DNA from: Theristus sp. LFF4_11
Taxonomy: Eukaryota > Nematoda > Chromadorea > Monhysterida > Xyalidae
Length of the DNA: 64,000 nucleotides
Assembly: GCA_030248135.1 (NCBI GenBank)
Contig: JASANC010001461.1
Span: forward strand, 124,001-188,000
Direction: 5' to 3'
In this document: one piece after another, positions 1-12,470 of the stretch
Layout of the letters: each line of letters opens with the position of its first letter
How positions within the stretch are numbered: position 1 is the first letter of the stretch
Program-made: the position numbers and the translations under genes
The notes under the pieces: model-generated
Told to the model about the DNA's origin: nothing
What the model saw: the letters and a program-made list of their open reading frames with translations, nothing else
The model's database searches: none

Positions 1-977
1 GCTTGTCACACTCTGCAACCGAGCTGATCATCGCTGCTGTCGGTGGCCACGTGGCGCATGCTTTCTCGGCAGTTTAGCATGCATCACGTGACCAACAACC
101 AATCAGCCGATTGTACATAATTTTAGAGGTCGGATGTGAAAATCATTCATGTATGGCAAGAAACGTTATCAAAACGCGCCTTCAACGGTTGCCTGAATAA
201 CGCCATTGATTTGTTCCGCAGTGCTTTTGGTGTCAACTTGTGCAACGGAGGCCAGTGCTTCCGAAAACATGGCCATTCTACGTTCTGCACCAAAAATATC
301 CAACAATCACAATCAATATCAAATGTAAATGTTTAAAATTTGTGCTGCACGGTTCCTGCTGGTTTCTTCAAAATCAAAATGCCTTAATTCGATGTTCGAT
401 CGAAATCAGGATTAGCCACCAAGTGCAGATTGATACGAAACAACAATATATAGGGCACTTTTGTCTGCGTGAACGACATCATCGCATTCAACTGACACAC
501 ACACCATCACCACAGTCTTTGGATCGAGCTTTTATGTTTTCAACAAAAATATCAAAAACGAAGTGAACAAACAACAATAACGAAGCAGAAACTAACAACA
601 ACACAAGCTTACATGAGGAAACGGGTGAAAGAAAAAAAAATCGCTTGCAGTGAGGGTTGGCATGAGAAAAACCGTTTTTCCTGAAAAAACGTGTTTCATT
701 ACGCGCTTTTTCAGACCAAATTTTACGCCTTGCAAAAATCGGAAAACCGGGATTCCGGTTTTTTTCGTTTTTTCCACTTCAGACCGTCAGTTTTTATATC
801 ATCTTTTTAATCGTTTCGCAGCTTAACACGTTTCTCGCGCATACAAGTGTTTACGTACACCGAACCCAAAACGGTATTTTGCCAATCTCAACTGCAATTC
901 AACAAAACAACCGAAACAACATCAGATCACAAATTAAACGCCACTTTAGGCAAAAAGAAAAGAACACAAAGTTGCTC

Positions 978-2301
978 TCAGAAAAGCACCTTCTTCATGA
1001 GCAGATACAGGTTCTGATCGAGTTCAACATCGTGCAGATTGTTCGCATCACCCTGTAGACGCATCAACAGTCCACCGAACGAGACATATGCGGCCAGTCT
1101 GCCAGTGTCCGAATCTTTGTCACCCTCGATCCTGTACACCTTGCCGTACATCACATACTCGAAGCTGTCTGCTCGCGGATACTTCGCCTGGTCAAAAATT
1201 GATTGAAAAGTGTTCCACACTGATGTCGCAAAAACTTTAGTCAACTGGGCAAACGGTTATTATTTAAAAAAAAATTTATGACAGTCGAACAGTTCTGATC
1301 CATCCGGTCGGTGGCATAGTTAGTTGTTCAGTTTTACGCCTAGGCAGACCCCCGCCAAAAAACACTCCCATCTACCACCATCTGAGAGGTTCTGTCGTCT
1401 CGTGTCGGTTTGGTACACGACAGCCGACACGACAGAATCAAATCTATCTGAAAAAATTATCAGCCAGCTACTTGTCTGAAAACTTTTGTCTTTGCGAAGG
1501 CATAAAATATGTGCAGTCGAACTCTAAATTATAGGGTTAGGGAATCAGCTGATTCGTTGGTGATCACGGTATGCATGTTTTCTGTGAAAACCAAATTCGC
1601 CCAAACAGCCATGTCTGCACAGAAAGCAAAGCATGCATACCGTAATAACCAACCAATCAGCTGATTCTCTAGAGTTCGACTGTAAACTTTTGAACCCAAA
1701 ATGACTATTTTGCTTGAACTTTCGCTAATTTTGGGTGAAATAAGTGTTTGTTTATCTTTTATTTTTCAGCATTTTAGCTTTTTACCCATTGTTTGCGTTT
1801 TTTCTATGTATATCTATCTAGTAATTTCAAATTTTTGATCGCCCCCTCGACACTACTTCAAAATGTTCTCAACTATCCATGGAGAAAATTTCCTCCAACT
1901 TCCAGCTTGCTATTTGTATCAGCCCCCACTCAACAACCCCCACCTCTGGGGCAACTACTAAGTACTAAGATCGAACTAAGATCGAACTAAAAACATTGGA
2001 ATAAAACAATAAAGTCACGACCACGACCACACGACATCGAATCTTCTTGTCACAAAAATTCAATAACCTGTGGATCGAATTCAGCGTCTTCAACAAAGCC
2101 ATCCTCTCGCAATGTCGTCGCCAAAACGAGACGAAACTTATCATTCAGTTTCACCGGATACAATTCAGTGTTCACGTCCAAAATCAAGTCCATTTTGAAT
2201 GATTCTGATTCGCACATGAGCCGCGAAACTCGGTCAAACTTCTTGCCTTCCGGATCGACATCCTTCACGTGAAACAAATCGTCGAACATGATGCCAGCCA
2301 T
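978..2301 (-). CDS. POLR2H: RNA polymerases I/II/III common subunit RPABC3 (RPB8)
   Basis: Two exons on the minus strand: 2301-2068 and 1187-978. They join in phase 0 (Gln codon | Ala codon) across an 880-bp intron with GT...AG ends. The product is about 147 residues, the usual RPB8 length. The N-terminus reads [20 protein letters not shown] and the second exon contains [15 protein letters not shown] and [15 protein letters not shown], blocks that are nearly invariant in animal RPB8. The protein is a small OB-fold subunit shared by all three nuclear RNA polymerases and acts in the nucleus. The start is the ATG at 2301, which matches the family start. Little else could explain these motifs. 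The intron carries a foldback MITE (1514-1682). No neighbour is functionally related. Confidence 0.96.
1514..1682. mobile_element. Foldback MITE, Tc1/mariner-like ends
   Basis: Terminal inverted repeats of about 50 bp start CAGTCGAACTCTA and continue through AATCAGCTGATT to GGTATGCATG. The right arm is the reverse complement with a few mismatches and a small indel. The right end is followed by TA; the left has TG where TA would be expected, so the TA duplication is only half preserved. It lies in the POLR2H intron. There is no coding capacity. Confidence 0.65.
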
Positions 2302-2486
2302 GGCGACGACAACTCGAGAATTCTTTTTGCTTCAACCAAACCAACCGCAAAAATTCTGATAATGAAGCACGCACGGACGCCGGACCACCGGACGGTACGC
2401 ACAGAAACAGACAGTCACCATACAAGAGTAGAGTTAATAGAGTAAGCAGTAGGGTAGGGAAAGGGAAGGGACGTAGGGTTCATAGT

Positions 2487-2705
2487 TGTTCTAGAACCGA
2501 GGGGTTGAGGGGGGGCGGCGATATACAGGGTCATAGTTGTTCCAGAGCCGGGTATCTTATCCGGGCCCAGGGGTCGAGATGGGGGGGGGGGGGGGGGTTC
2601 CCCCCCCCCCCAACCAAGTCGACACCCCCCCCACCCGGGCAAACCGCCCCCCCCCAAATTTTGGTCAAAATACCCCCCCCCTCTCGAATTTGGGGGGGGG
2701 GCAGA
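2487..2705. repeat. Mosaic of truncated poly-G elements (family B heads, family G piece)
   Basis: Two partial family-B ends (CATAGTTGTTCTAG at 2481-2494 and CATAGTTGTTCCAG at 2532-2545) are followed from 2568 by a family-G start (CAGGGGTCGAG) with long G and C runs. None is complete here. The apparent proline-rich open frames across it are by-products of poly-C/poly-G. Confidence 0.7.
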
Positions 2706-3380
2706 CTGGGGTTGTTAAACAAAAATGAAAATTTTTTTTTTCAAAGTGATTAAAAAAAAACAAAAATGCCGATTTTTTTTTTTTTTAATTCGAAAAATTT
2801 TCCTCTAATATGCTCTGAAAACCTCAATTTTGGCAAAATTTTTCGAAAGTTCAACAAAAATTTTTTTTGATTATGCCTCGTAAAACCTTTAGCAGTCGAT
2901 TTTGGGCCGTTTTACCGACTGATTTTAGGCTACGACAACATCTGCGATGAAGTTTTTGAGCGTCCCAAAGCTTGGCCTACCATTTCCGATGCAGATAAGG
3001 TGACGATTCGCCTCGCAGAGCGTCCGATTGTGCTCGCTGCTCCGTTTGCAAGCGCTACGTTGTCTGGTTGCTTGCTGCTTCGTGTCGTGTCGTCGCAACA
3101 CCATCAGAAGAATTGATCGAATTTCAAGGCGGTATGTTTGTCTTCACTTTAGCATTAGTTTAGCTGGGGACAATTAGTGACGTTTTGGAGGTCAAAACAC
3201 AAGAAGAGGCATGGTGACGGTTTGGAAAAGGGGTAATTGAGGTCACCAAAACAAAATCTGCAAAGTTCCGTCATATGGGAGTCATTCGGGAGGCGCTTGC
3301 ATATCATATGTGGTTCTTCGGACTCCCTGATTGATTTAGCACAACTTTGATTTTTGAAATTTAAAAAAAAAATTTTTTTT
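2706..3380 (+). mobile_element. Family A hAT-like MITE, 3' end lost
   Basis: It matches the complete family A copies (for example 57751-58481) from a mutated left end (TGGGGTTGTTAAAC instead of TAGGGTTGTTAAAC) through the conserved core AGCGTCCCAAAGCTTGGC and TTAGCTGGGGACAATTAG. The right terminal repeat is absent and family-B sequence follows directly. Confidence 0.8.
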
Positions 3381-3384
3381 TTTA

Positions 3385-3785
3385 AAGCTGGAGTGGAGCA
3401 AATTTTCCAGATAGATAGATAGCTGGAAAATTTTGGGGGGGGGGCGCGGGGGGGCATGTGACTTTGGGGGGGGGGGCGGTCAAAATTTTGAAATTTAATA
3501 GATAGATAGCTAAAACGCTAAAAAGCTATAAAAACAGCAAAATAATGCTAAAAATACACTAAAAATCAAGTGTAAACGCGTATTTTACCTAAAATTAGCG
3601 ACATTTTCAAGAATTACGAGCAAAAATGGTCAATTTTTTTTAGTCAAAAATTGACTCATTTTATGTCTTCGAAGACAAAAATTTTCGGATAGATAGCTGG
3701 CTGAGCAATTTTTTTAGATAGATAATAGCTGAGCCGAAAAAACGTGTCTGATAGAGATAGATTCGAAATTTTTGGGGGGGGCAAC
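3385..3785. mobile_element. Family B hAT-like element, truncated, without cargo
   Basis: It contains the family-B signature of GATAGATAGATAGCTGG tracts, CATGTGACTTT, a poly-G run, then GCGGTCAAAATTTTG. In this copy the two halves are joined directly by the poly-G run. This shows the 'empty' state of the site that holds cargo in the copies at 13197 and 46254. Confidence 0.75.
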
Positions 3786-3789
3786 TCAG

Positions 3790-5886
3790 AAGTGGTGGGT
3801 AGTAGGTGTTTGACGCGTTATTTCTCGAGTTGTGCTGCTGACTCATATTCAATAAAATTTTAGACAGTTCTTCAGGAAAGTTCAACTTAGATTTATGCAA
3901 AATTTCAAAGAAATTCATTCACCTGCACACGAATGACAGAGCAAAACAAAAAAATTTAAAAATGGACCAAAAAAATACCAGATCACGCGATGATACCACT
4001 GGACAACAAAAGACAACACTCAATGCAAACATTCAAAAGAACACTTCAAAATGTGTACGGCGATACAACAACGACAACAATCAACTCAAAATCAAATTTC
4101 TCAAAGTGTCCACCATGAGCCTCAATGCACCAATGCACCACCTCAATGTCCACCACCTTGCACCCATCCGTCACGGCCAAAACCCTCTTCTCGCGCATGC
4201 ACGCTGGCTTAGCACGTTCCAAAAACTGCTAAATATGAAAAAAATATTTATTATTTGTCCACCACGACACGTCCGGTGTGAATTGACAAAAATGTTATAA
4301 GAGCTATAGCAGATTGCGGAAACCGCAAAGCGACACATGCAATGTCCGCGTATTCTTTATGTGATCATGCATGCATGTGCACGTTTTCAGCAGTGTTTTT
4401 TCTAACATTTAAACAACACCCTACAACCAACAATTGCCTTTTCAATGTCTAGTGCTCGTATCAGTCAAAACACGCAATATTTGATGCAAATGGGTGCAGG
4501 GTGTTTGAAAAAGTACCTATTGTTTTCAAGTTTAATAAAATTGTTTGAAATTTTTTTGAAATAAATGGACATTTATTCATTGTTCAAAATTAACAAGAAA
4601 TAAGAGGTTGTATTTTCTAACTGCTTTCTTTGGTAGCCAAATTCCAAAACCTTAATTTTGTTGAATTCAAATGAGAAAGCAACAAAAATTCAGATAAAAG
4701 CACATTTTTTCAGCTCACATACATTTTATTATTTTTCGGTGTAGCAGTCAGCTCTTTAAAACTACAGGCGTACTTTTCGTCCACTTTGCAGATGTACTTT
4801 GTAAAAATTCATGCACACGTCCGCGTGTGGTTGCTGAGTTTTGTCGCAGCACACATACGCGCAGTGCGGCTGGTTTGGGAAATCCCCAGAAAATTTTCCC
4901 GTCGCACCAGTGTGACTCGTGTTGCATGCGCGCGCGCACATGGCAAGTTGTTACTATGGGTATATCTGTCAACGTGCCGCATGTGCATCGTGTATAATAA
5001 TACGTTCTCGCTGTGTTGTTTATTTACGTTTATTATTTTTGCAATGCGCTCTGTGTGCTGTGTCTTTCTCGGTGATCGAAAACGACCGATTCATGATGGA
5101 AATCTCCAGAACATATTTCAAGATTCGCAGTATTTTTGGGTACTGCCCCTGCTGCTCGCTGGCCGAGAGTTTGGTAGTTCCCGAAGTACATCGATTATTG
5201 CGAAATAGCACGCATTTTTGCAGGAATATATAAGTGGCGAGTGGCAAAAAATCGTCAGTTGAATTTTGTTGAACTGGTGTGGTGGGCGTCTGCCGTCTGC
5301 CACGCTGTCCATGTAACTGTTTTCGTTTTCTGGCTTTGTGTCGCATTTTTATAGCAAGTTTTGAATTCAGATGTGTGCATTTGCACAATTATGCCATTGA
5401 AATGTCCATGGTTTCACAGTTCATTGACCATTCATTCGACTTTTGCTACATTTTTTGTCAATTAGTATAATTGATTGTGTTGTTCGCCTTTCTGTGTGTA
5501 ACTGCAAGTTCAAATTTCACGAACTCCGAACAATGGCACTGTTATGCTAAAATGCACTTAGAGCGGTTTTTATCAGTTTTCTTTTTGGTCGCATTCATGT
5601 CATATACCCCGCAAGCAAGCTTGCGCGACCCAGAACCAACTCAATCTTTATTCATACATTTTTATTTTGTCATCAAAACTGAAAAAAATGACACTTCAAA
5701 ATCGTTCAACCTTGACAGTTAATTTTCGCCTGTGTGCTAAATTTCAATTTCATTTTCATTCAGTGCAAATTATCATTTTTTTCAGAACGCATTCAGAAAA
5801 TCTTCTATAAATTGACATCAGCTCGATCGTATTTTGAACAAATTTCACTTTTGCTTCAAAAAGCCATACCGGAACATTTGAGCATA
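3790..5886. other. Intergenic region, no gene seen
   Basis: Several open frames up to 140 codons occur, but none shows a recognisable domain, splice structure or coding bias. It probably holds the promoter and 5' UTR of the SEC14/GOLD gene that begins at 5887. Confidence 0.5.
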
Positions 5887-8800
5887 ATGCCCGACAGTGC
5901 AACAATGTTGTCACAGATGGCTGCTGTCTCGACGCACCACGATCACAAATCCACGGACGACTTCATTTCAAGGGATGATAGCATGTCTGTTCAAAAGGTT
6001 CCGTTGAAATGACACTAATTTTCGTTCATTTACCAGTGAATATTTTTGAAAGTGTGTTAAAATTTAAAAATTTTCAGCTGCGACAATCAGTGTGTGGCAT
6101 TGAGCAGTATCCAGAAGGACGATTGCTCCGATGGCTACGTGGTAAGAATAAGCATGTATTTTTATTTTTGCGCCTAATTTGTTCAAGCAGTTTCACACAT
6201 ATTTTCCACATTGTTGCAGCTTACAATGGCAACATTCAGGAAGCAGCACAAGCGTTGAAAAATGTCAGTGATTTTTTCTATTTCTTTCGATTGACTTTTT
6301 TTTAATTTCAAAAAACCAACGAATTTTTAAAAAAAACGCAAAAGTATATGCTCTTTTTAGCACATCATTTTTCGAAAAGCTTGGCAACTGGACGAACTGA
6401 CCAGCGGATGCTGGAAAATGCCGCAGGTAAAAGCTGGTGTAGCAAAATTACTATTCCACTTTCATTCCCAACCAGTCAATTTGCGCAGTTCTGTAGTTGC
6501 AATCAGGTGTTTTTATGTTTTGTGAAATTTGGGAACTACCGAAAGCGTACATGACGTACGGCACGCACAGACGCGTGCCACACTCCAGTGCACGTGCGTG
6601 TCAGTGTCAGCCAAATGACCACGTACGTGTCATGTGGTATGACGTGTTTCATGTGTGAATTTATCATCACTTTTATGCGACCGAAAAAAAACGTGAGAAA
6701 TCCGAGTAAAGACAGCGTGCATGCACATATTTTACATGGACGTGCGGTACAGTTTGCTGTTCTTTTTTGATGACGTAGATTCTAGATCACTGCACAAATA
6801 TGGGGTGGACTTAAAAAAAATTATTTCAGGTTCTTGACAAGTACCTCGGTTACGGCTACTGCGGCCCGGACAAAGACGGCTGCCCAGTACTTGTTTCGCC
6901 GTTCGGAACGCAAGATGTTGAAGGTACGTTCATTTATTGCATCTTATTTGTATAGGAAACTAGAAATGCCATTTTGAATCACATGCAGATCTTTAAAACA
7001 TGTTAATTCGATAATGTCACTGTTTATTGTGCGTGAGAAGTTAATTTTAAATGTTTTTTATTCGTGGAAAGACTTACAGTATTTTGTGTAATGTAACAAA
7101 AAATATAACAAAAAAAATCATAACAAATCCATATACACCAACATAGGTTTTATTTGTCGTTCGTTGCAAAACACTGCTGCGGATGTCCGGGTACCATATG
7201 ATTGATGCACAGATAAAAACGAAAGATCTCTTTAGAATTTTGTAAAAATCGCAATCAATTTGTCTGCTCGTTGATTGTTGTGTTAAAGACACAAAAACAT
7301 TGTTATTCGCATTAACAGCGTCACAACACACGCACACGCGCGAGCGGAGTGTTGTCACGAACATTAAAAATTGAAATGTTCAGTTTACATTGTTTAACGG
7401 ATGTTCAGTTTAATTCCGTGTAATTCTTGTCTGAGCAATTACGCGCATCGTACGTTTTACGGACATGCACTGATTAGATTATGTAGTCCATCAAATCAAA
7501 CCACAACTCGTAAAAAAATGGGGCTTTGTTTGGATTTATTGAATCAGCGCAAAACACTGACGCATATAAAAAACGAATCAGTGGAGCGCAGCAATGTGTG
7601 AGCGAAAGGCCAATGCACGCTCGCAGCGGAAAAAAGCGCCCGGACTAAAAAAGCGAGCAGATGACACGACATATCAAAATGTGCACCTGTGACGTTGTGT
7701 GTTTCTGATTGCAGGCATCTTCAAGTCGTGCCAGTCGCAAGAGTACATCAAGTTCTGTCTGATGGTCATTGAGCATGGCATGCAGAAGTGTGAGCAGCTT
7801 GCGGCCAGGGTGAGTTGCATTGTCTTGCTGCAATACGTGTTTGGAAAAAATATATACCATATAAAGGACGTGCACATGCGATGCGCATTGTTTACGCTGA
7901 AGTGGTAGACAGTAGACACTTCGCATCAGATGTGCAGAAGTTCACTTGATCAAAGATTGTTACTTGGTTGCAACATCGTGCAGTGTGCAACAACAAATAT
8001 CATGTTGATGATCCAGTTTCGCTCTTTGTTAAACCAGTTAAAACCGGACAACCTGCAATTCATTTGTTGGGTTTGAATTACACTGTCCACAGAAAGATTG
8101 TAAGCGAAATTATGGGTTTAGTTAGCACTTGAAGGAAGCGGTCATCGATAACTCAACACAGTAACGAAACGTAGTAAAACTTGCCGACAGATATTTTTTG
8201 ATGTTGTGATGTAAATTCTTCAGCGCACAAGCAACATAGCCTGTGCGCGGTAATTTCAAAACAAAAAAGCATCCAAGTCCATTTTCATACATTGTTCTGT
8301 TTCAGACTGGACGGCCGTATGAGCAGATGACGATTGTGTTCGATCTTGAGCACATGACCCTGGAACATCTCAATTGCAAACCATTCGCCGCGACATTCCT
8401 GACGGTATGCTCTGCGTTTGTGAAATACTGAACTGCTTATGAAATGCAGTCTTCAGAATTGAGAACTTGAAACTCAAATTTCAGGTAATCGCATTGTTCC
8501 AACAGCATTATCCATTTTTGCTGAAAAAGGCGTTGTTGATTAACGGTTGGTCATTTGTATTTGTTTTTTAATTAATTTGTCATTATGATTTTGTTCTACA
8601 CATAACTTTGAAACGAACGTCAAGTGAATTAAATTTAAAAAAAAACTAAACGCTATTTTAAAAATCAGCCCATCGATCGATTGGTGTGAATACCTTGTTG
8701 TTTTGAGAATCTTGTCAAGCCATCTGTGAGGGGATCGGGTGTCTGAAAAAGGGGGCGCAGTGATTTGTTGAAACATTGCTCACGAGCCATCCACTAGACT

Positions 8801-10313
8801 TCAGTTTACCACTCGGCTTGTCTATTGTAATAAACTGATAACAAGTAAAAAAGGGCACAACTACTCGACTGAAACAACGGCAAAATCAATTTCTCATCGT
8901 ACGCCATGTTCAGCTCCGTCGATGGCGCAGTACACGTACAAAGTGTTGATGCCGTTTCTGGCCGAGGAGACGCAGGAGATCGTGGAGATCGCTGGCGATG
9001 AGTGGCTGCCCGTGGTGTCGCAGTACATACCCATGGAGAGCTGGCCAGCCGCACTCGGAGGCCGCCTCGAATGCCAGGAGCGATGCAACCACTTCCCGCA
9101 GAGAACCACCGTTAGAGCCACTCTCTCTCTTCTTACATCAGCCTCTGTGCATTGAAGCAAACCAACATACCGGTAGTAAAACACTGTCCTACCTCACTGT
9201 ACAGTGTAGCTGTCACACCTTTCTTGAAACTGATTTTCACAACTGGAACTGGCAGTTTGCAATGGTTACCAACAAGCAAGTTTTCACTCAGCAGGCATAT
9301 TGTTTGAACAGTTTTAGCTCAAAATAATCATTCAGTTGAAAAAAACAAACCGAATTAACATTGCCACTTTTTATTTCAGGCCGAAAAAGACGTTCGTGTG
9401 CCGGAGACGTACTACGTTGATTGGTCAACGCAGCCCGAAGACTTCCAGGATCAGATCACGGTGTATCCTGGCAACAAACATTTGATTGAGATTGACGTGG
9501 ACGCACCGGGACAACAACTCATGTGAGTGCAGCTGTTTCTATGAATGTAAAAAAAACGTTTGACGGCCAACACCTTGATGTTGTGCTGTTTTGTTGATCG
9601 TACCCGAAGAACCGCGCAGACCAAGTGTCACGACCAACAAGCACCAATGAAAAACACTAAAATCAGACGCACGCTTCAGGTGGACGTACGCAACACTGAG
9701 CGAGGACGTTGGATTCGCCGTTTACTACGACAGTCGCGGCCAGGGTGGCACCGTCGATGAGATGACACCCGTCTACCCAAACATTCGCCTCGAATGCTCG
9801 GTCGTGCCTGTCAGTGGCTCAATTGTCTGCGAATCAGCGGGACGATGTAAGAGCAAGTTCACTGTTTAACCCAGCAGGCAATCCTGAAGTGCCAGTCTGA
9901 AAACGGGACACTCTGATCAACTGTAATGCTACAGTCACGAACACACATAACACACATCGTGCAACTAATGCGTATGTGCGTGCGTGCATGCTTGCGACTG
10001 TGCGACATTATCACGGTAACAAAAGCAGAATGCACAGTATTCAAACTAGGACCTGGGACAGTCATTGCTGAGCAACTAAGGGCGCATTCATGTTGCAGTA
10101 TTTAGTGATCACACAGCTGTGTTGAAACATAGCTGCGCGGTCACTAAACACTGCAACATGAATGCGCCTTAAAGCTCAGTGGAGGAAAAAAATACCTAAC
10201 CAGCACAACAAGTAGTTTACTGATTTGTTGCAGACGTCATTGAATTCGACAACTCATACAGCTGGTTCTCGGCAAAGGAACTTCGTTACTCGATCGACCT
10301 CATTGAAGTGTAA
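5887..10313 (+). CDS. SEC14-like protein with CRAL-TRIO and GOLD domains
   Basis: Twelve exons join in frame: 5887-5997, 6078-6141, 6220-6263, 6361-6426, 6830-6923, 7715-7809, 8306-8404, 8485-8545, 8914-9110, 9380-9522, 9680-9846 and 10234-10313, giving 406 residues. Animal SEC14L2-type proteins are about 400. Residues about 37-75 form the CRAL-TRIO N-terminal part (EGRLLRWLRG, then NIQEAAQALKN). Residues about 95-265 form the lipid-binding CRAL-TRIO fold (GCPVLVSPFG, then IVFDLEHMTLEHL). Residues about 290-406 form a GOLD domain (WTYATLSEDVGFAVYYDS, ending FSAKELRYSIDLIEV). The family binds and transfers hydrophobic lipids (phosphoinositides, tocopherol, squalene) between membranes and acts in cytosol or Golgi. 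The substrate cannot be told from sequence. The start is the ATG giving the shortest acidic leader; a longer upstream start is possible. The right-end residues of exon 9 are the least certain. Confidence 0.92.
10078..10170. repeat. Short hairpin (foldback) in the last intron of the SEC14/GOLD gene
   Basis: An inverted repeat with arms of about 35-40 bp starts AAGGGCGCATTCATGTTGCA on the left. The right arm is its reverse complement with one single-base indel near the tip and a few internal mismatches. It sits in the intron between exons 11 and 12. It could be a tiny MITE or could form an RNA hairpin. Confidence 0.6.
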
Positions 10314-11914
10314 AGATTGAACAAACGATTCGCACATGAATAATAGCTGTAAAATATGCAAGCTTTCTCGCAATTGCGTTCAAAAATCTTGATTTCAATT
10401 GCACTTGGTTCAATTACACAACTTGGTGTACCCATTACCTTTTTGGATTTACGTTTATCATTTTCATCAATGCATTTATACAGTTGTATTATCAATTGTT
10501 CCCAATCACAAAAAACTAGTGTGCAGAAAAGGCTATTTCAACGATGGCACGCTCATGTGCACGATAAAAAAATAACGGGAACTCTGGTCTGTTGGCTGAA
10601 TGTTGAAACAAGAAACGACTGCAGTTTTATCATACAAATGCAAAAACACTGCAGCTTATCATACAAATGCAAAAACATGATCACAGAGTTCAACCGTTCG
10701 CAAAATGAGTTGACAAACGTAAGCAAGCCAATTCACACTGCAGCTTTCAATCAATTCAATAAGTTGTCGTTCGCTGAACACAAATTTCACCTCTTAAAAA
10801 CATCTACCATTGAAAATGATTTTCGGCTGCTTGCTAACAATAACAAAGCTTACGGATTACTTGGATTTTGAAAAGCAACCGGTTCATGCCTCATCGGTTC
10901 CAAACGAAGGAAAAATGAGTTAGAAACAAAAAAAAACGACAATGTCAACGAAGTGTTCCTTTTTTTGCTAAAACGGTTTGTTTGCTAGTTTGCTATATAG
11001 CACAAAAAACAGTAATGATTTTATTATCTAGCCGCTAATTCCAGTTCACTTTTCTTTAATTGTGTTTTGCGGGCACGAATGCAACAGGTTCTTTTTGCAC
11101 ATGCGTTCCAGCATTTTGTACGGATCAAGAGTGCTGAAAATATTGCAGCGATAACGTAAATCAAATTTAAAATCTCAGATGGACCATGCTTGGTAATCAG
11201 TTTTGAGCTTCGAAACATAGTTGGGATCGGGAAGCCCAATTTTTGCACCACTGCAGTCTGCAGTTGACGGCGACTGTACGTTGAGGGACTGACGATCTGT
11301 CGTGGGTTGAACAAACACATCGCTAATTGTCTCACGTCAATTTTCTGGCACAAGCAGAACAAACCGATCAAGAGGACATCCCAAGGTCTACGATCGCCTG
11401 TTATACTTATTCCACTATGTGCCTTTCAGTTGAGATGTGATGTTTCAGCATCATTCAAGCTGTCTTGGGTGGCATGTAGCATATGGGCGTTACCAACCAA
11501 CGCCTTTTTCAATTGATCTTAGGGTTGGCAATTGGCATGCGAAATGAAACCTTTTTTCAAAACAACGGCTATTTACAGTTTTTTCTTGCAAAAAACAGTT
11601 TATACCTTAAAGTTGTCCGAAATTTTAATAGTTGAAATTGAAAACTATTTGAAGATGATATTATAAAATTGCATTTTGAATAATTGAAATTAAACGGTGT
11701 CAAACTAAAACTGCACTAAAACACCAATTTCAATTGTACAGGGACAGGGTGCACCAAAAAGTGCAAATTTAAAATGGCTCATATTCTCTAGTGTCAGATA
11801 AAATCTTTGCTGTAAACAAATAACCAAGAGCGTAGACAAACGCTGTCGTTAGTTTGAAATTGATACAAAAAAGATAATTCAAACGTTGTCGTTTCGTTGT
11901 CTGAAAATCTGCAA
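10314..11914. other. Intergenic region between convergent genes
   Basis: It contains the 3' UTR of the SEC14/GOLD gene and the 3' flank of the convergent gene at 11915. A 171-codon open frame at 10356-10871 has no domain and begins 43 bases after a confirmed stop, so it is most likely untranslated. Confidence 0.45.
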
Positions 11915-12218
11915 CTATGAGTGCGGTTTTTCGGTGCGTGCGGGCATTTTGGCGGATTCCACGGCTTCCACGTTCAACCCGACCTAATCCCGTGCCCCGT
12001 CACCACATATCGAAAACACAAAGCACGAATCTGGAACGCTGCACAACAACAACCAACCGGAACATCTCGTCATATCGCTCGTATTTCGGCTTCATCCAAC
12101 AGAAGTACAAGCCGACGACGACAGCTGCAGACGCGGCCACTGATGCGACCACCGCATTGCGCGCCGAACGCAGCCCAGCACCGCGCATGATCGCCTCTGA
12201 CGGCCGCGACAGTGCCAT
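11915..12218 (-). CDS. Small single-pass membrane protein, possibly cytochrome c oxidase subunit 6C
   Basis: Two exons: 12218-12054 and 11983-11915, joined in phase 0 over an intron of 70 bp, giving 77 residues. The N-terminus has MRGAGLRSARNAVVASVAAS, followed by a hydrophobic stretch (residues about 21-42) and a basic/tyrosine-rich exit (KPKYERYDEMFR). COX6C is about 75 residues with an early MRG motif, one membrane span and a following Y-x-x-Y/FY segment, so size and layout agree. The C-terminal residues do not show the typical GIFQS ending. The resemblance is by eye and the family call is tentative. If correct, it is a nuclear-encoded subunit of respiratory complex IV in the inner mitochondrial membrane. 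Confidence 0.45.
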
Positions 12219-12411
12219 TCGCTCTTGCTTTATGAATGCGTTGCCTTCGCAAACTGAATAAACTGCTCGTTCCCGTCTTAGTTTTGTGTGACGCAAGCCT
12301 GCACGATTTTTTCGGTGGTTAGGTTCGACAACGTAAGATAACAAGAGGAAAAAAGACAAAATAAAATCAGACAAACTCGGTATAAAAACAGGCAGCCAAA
12401 AGTTCAATAGC

Positions 12412-12470
12412 AGTGGCGAAAGCGGGACAATGGAATCGGGGGGGGGAGGGGGGGTACAATTTTGGCCCGT
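12412..12470. repeat. Family C end fragment
   Basis: It begins CAGTGGCGAAAGCGGGAC, a diverged copy of the family-C terminal repeat, followed by poly-G. No matching right end was found nearby. Confidence 0.5.

Noticed and set aside
2415..2753. Proline/glycine-rich open frames on both strands
   Set aside because: They come from long G and C runs in transposon debris; the same frames appear at every poly-G element and have no start context, splice sites or domains.
4786..5208. 140-codon open frame upstream of the SEC14/GOLD gene
   Set aside because: There is no domain, no splice structure, and it overlaps equal-length frames on the other strand.
10356..10871. 171-codon open frame after the SEC14/GOLD gene
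   Set aside because: It starts 43 bases after the verified stop, has no domain and is probably 3' UTR or intergenic.
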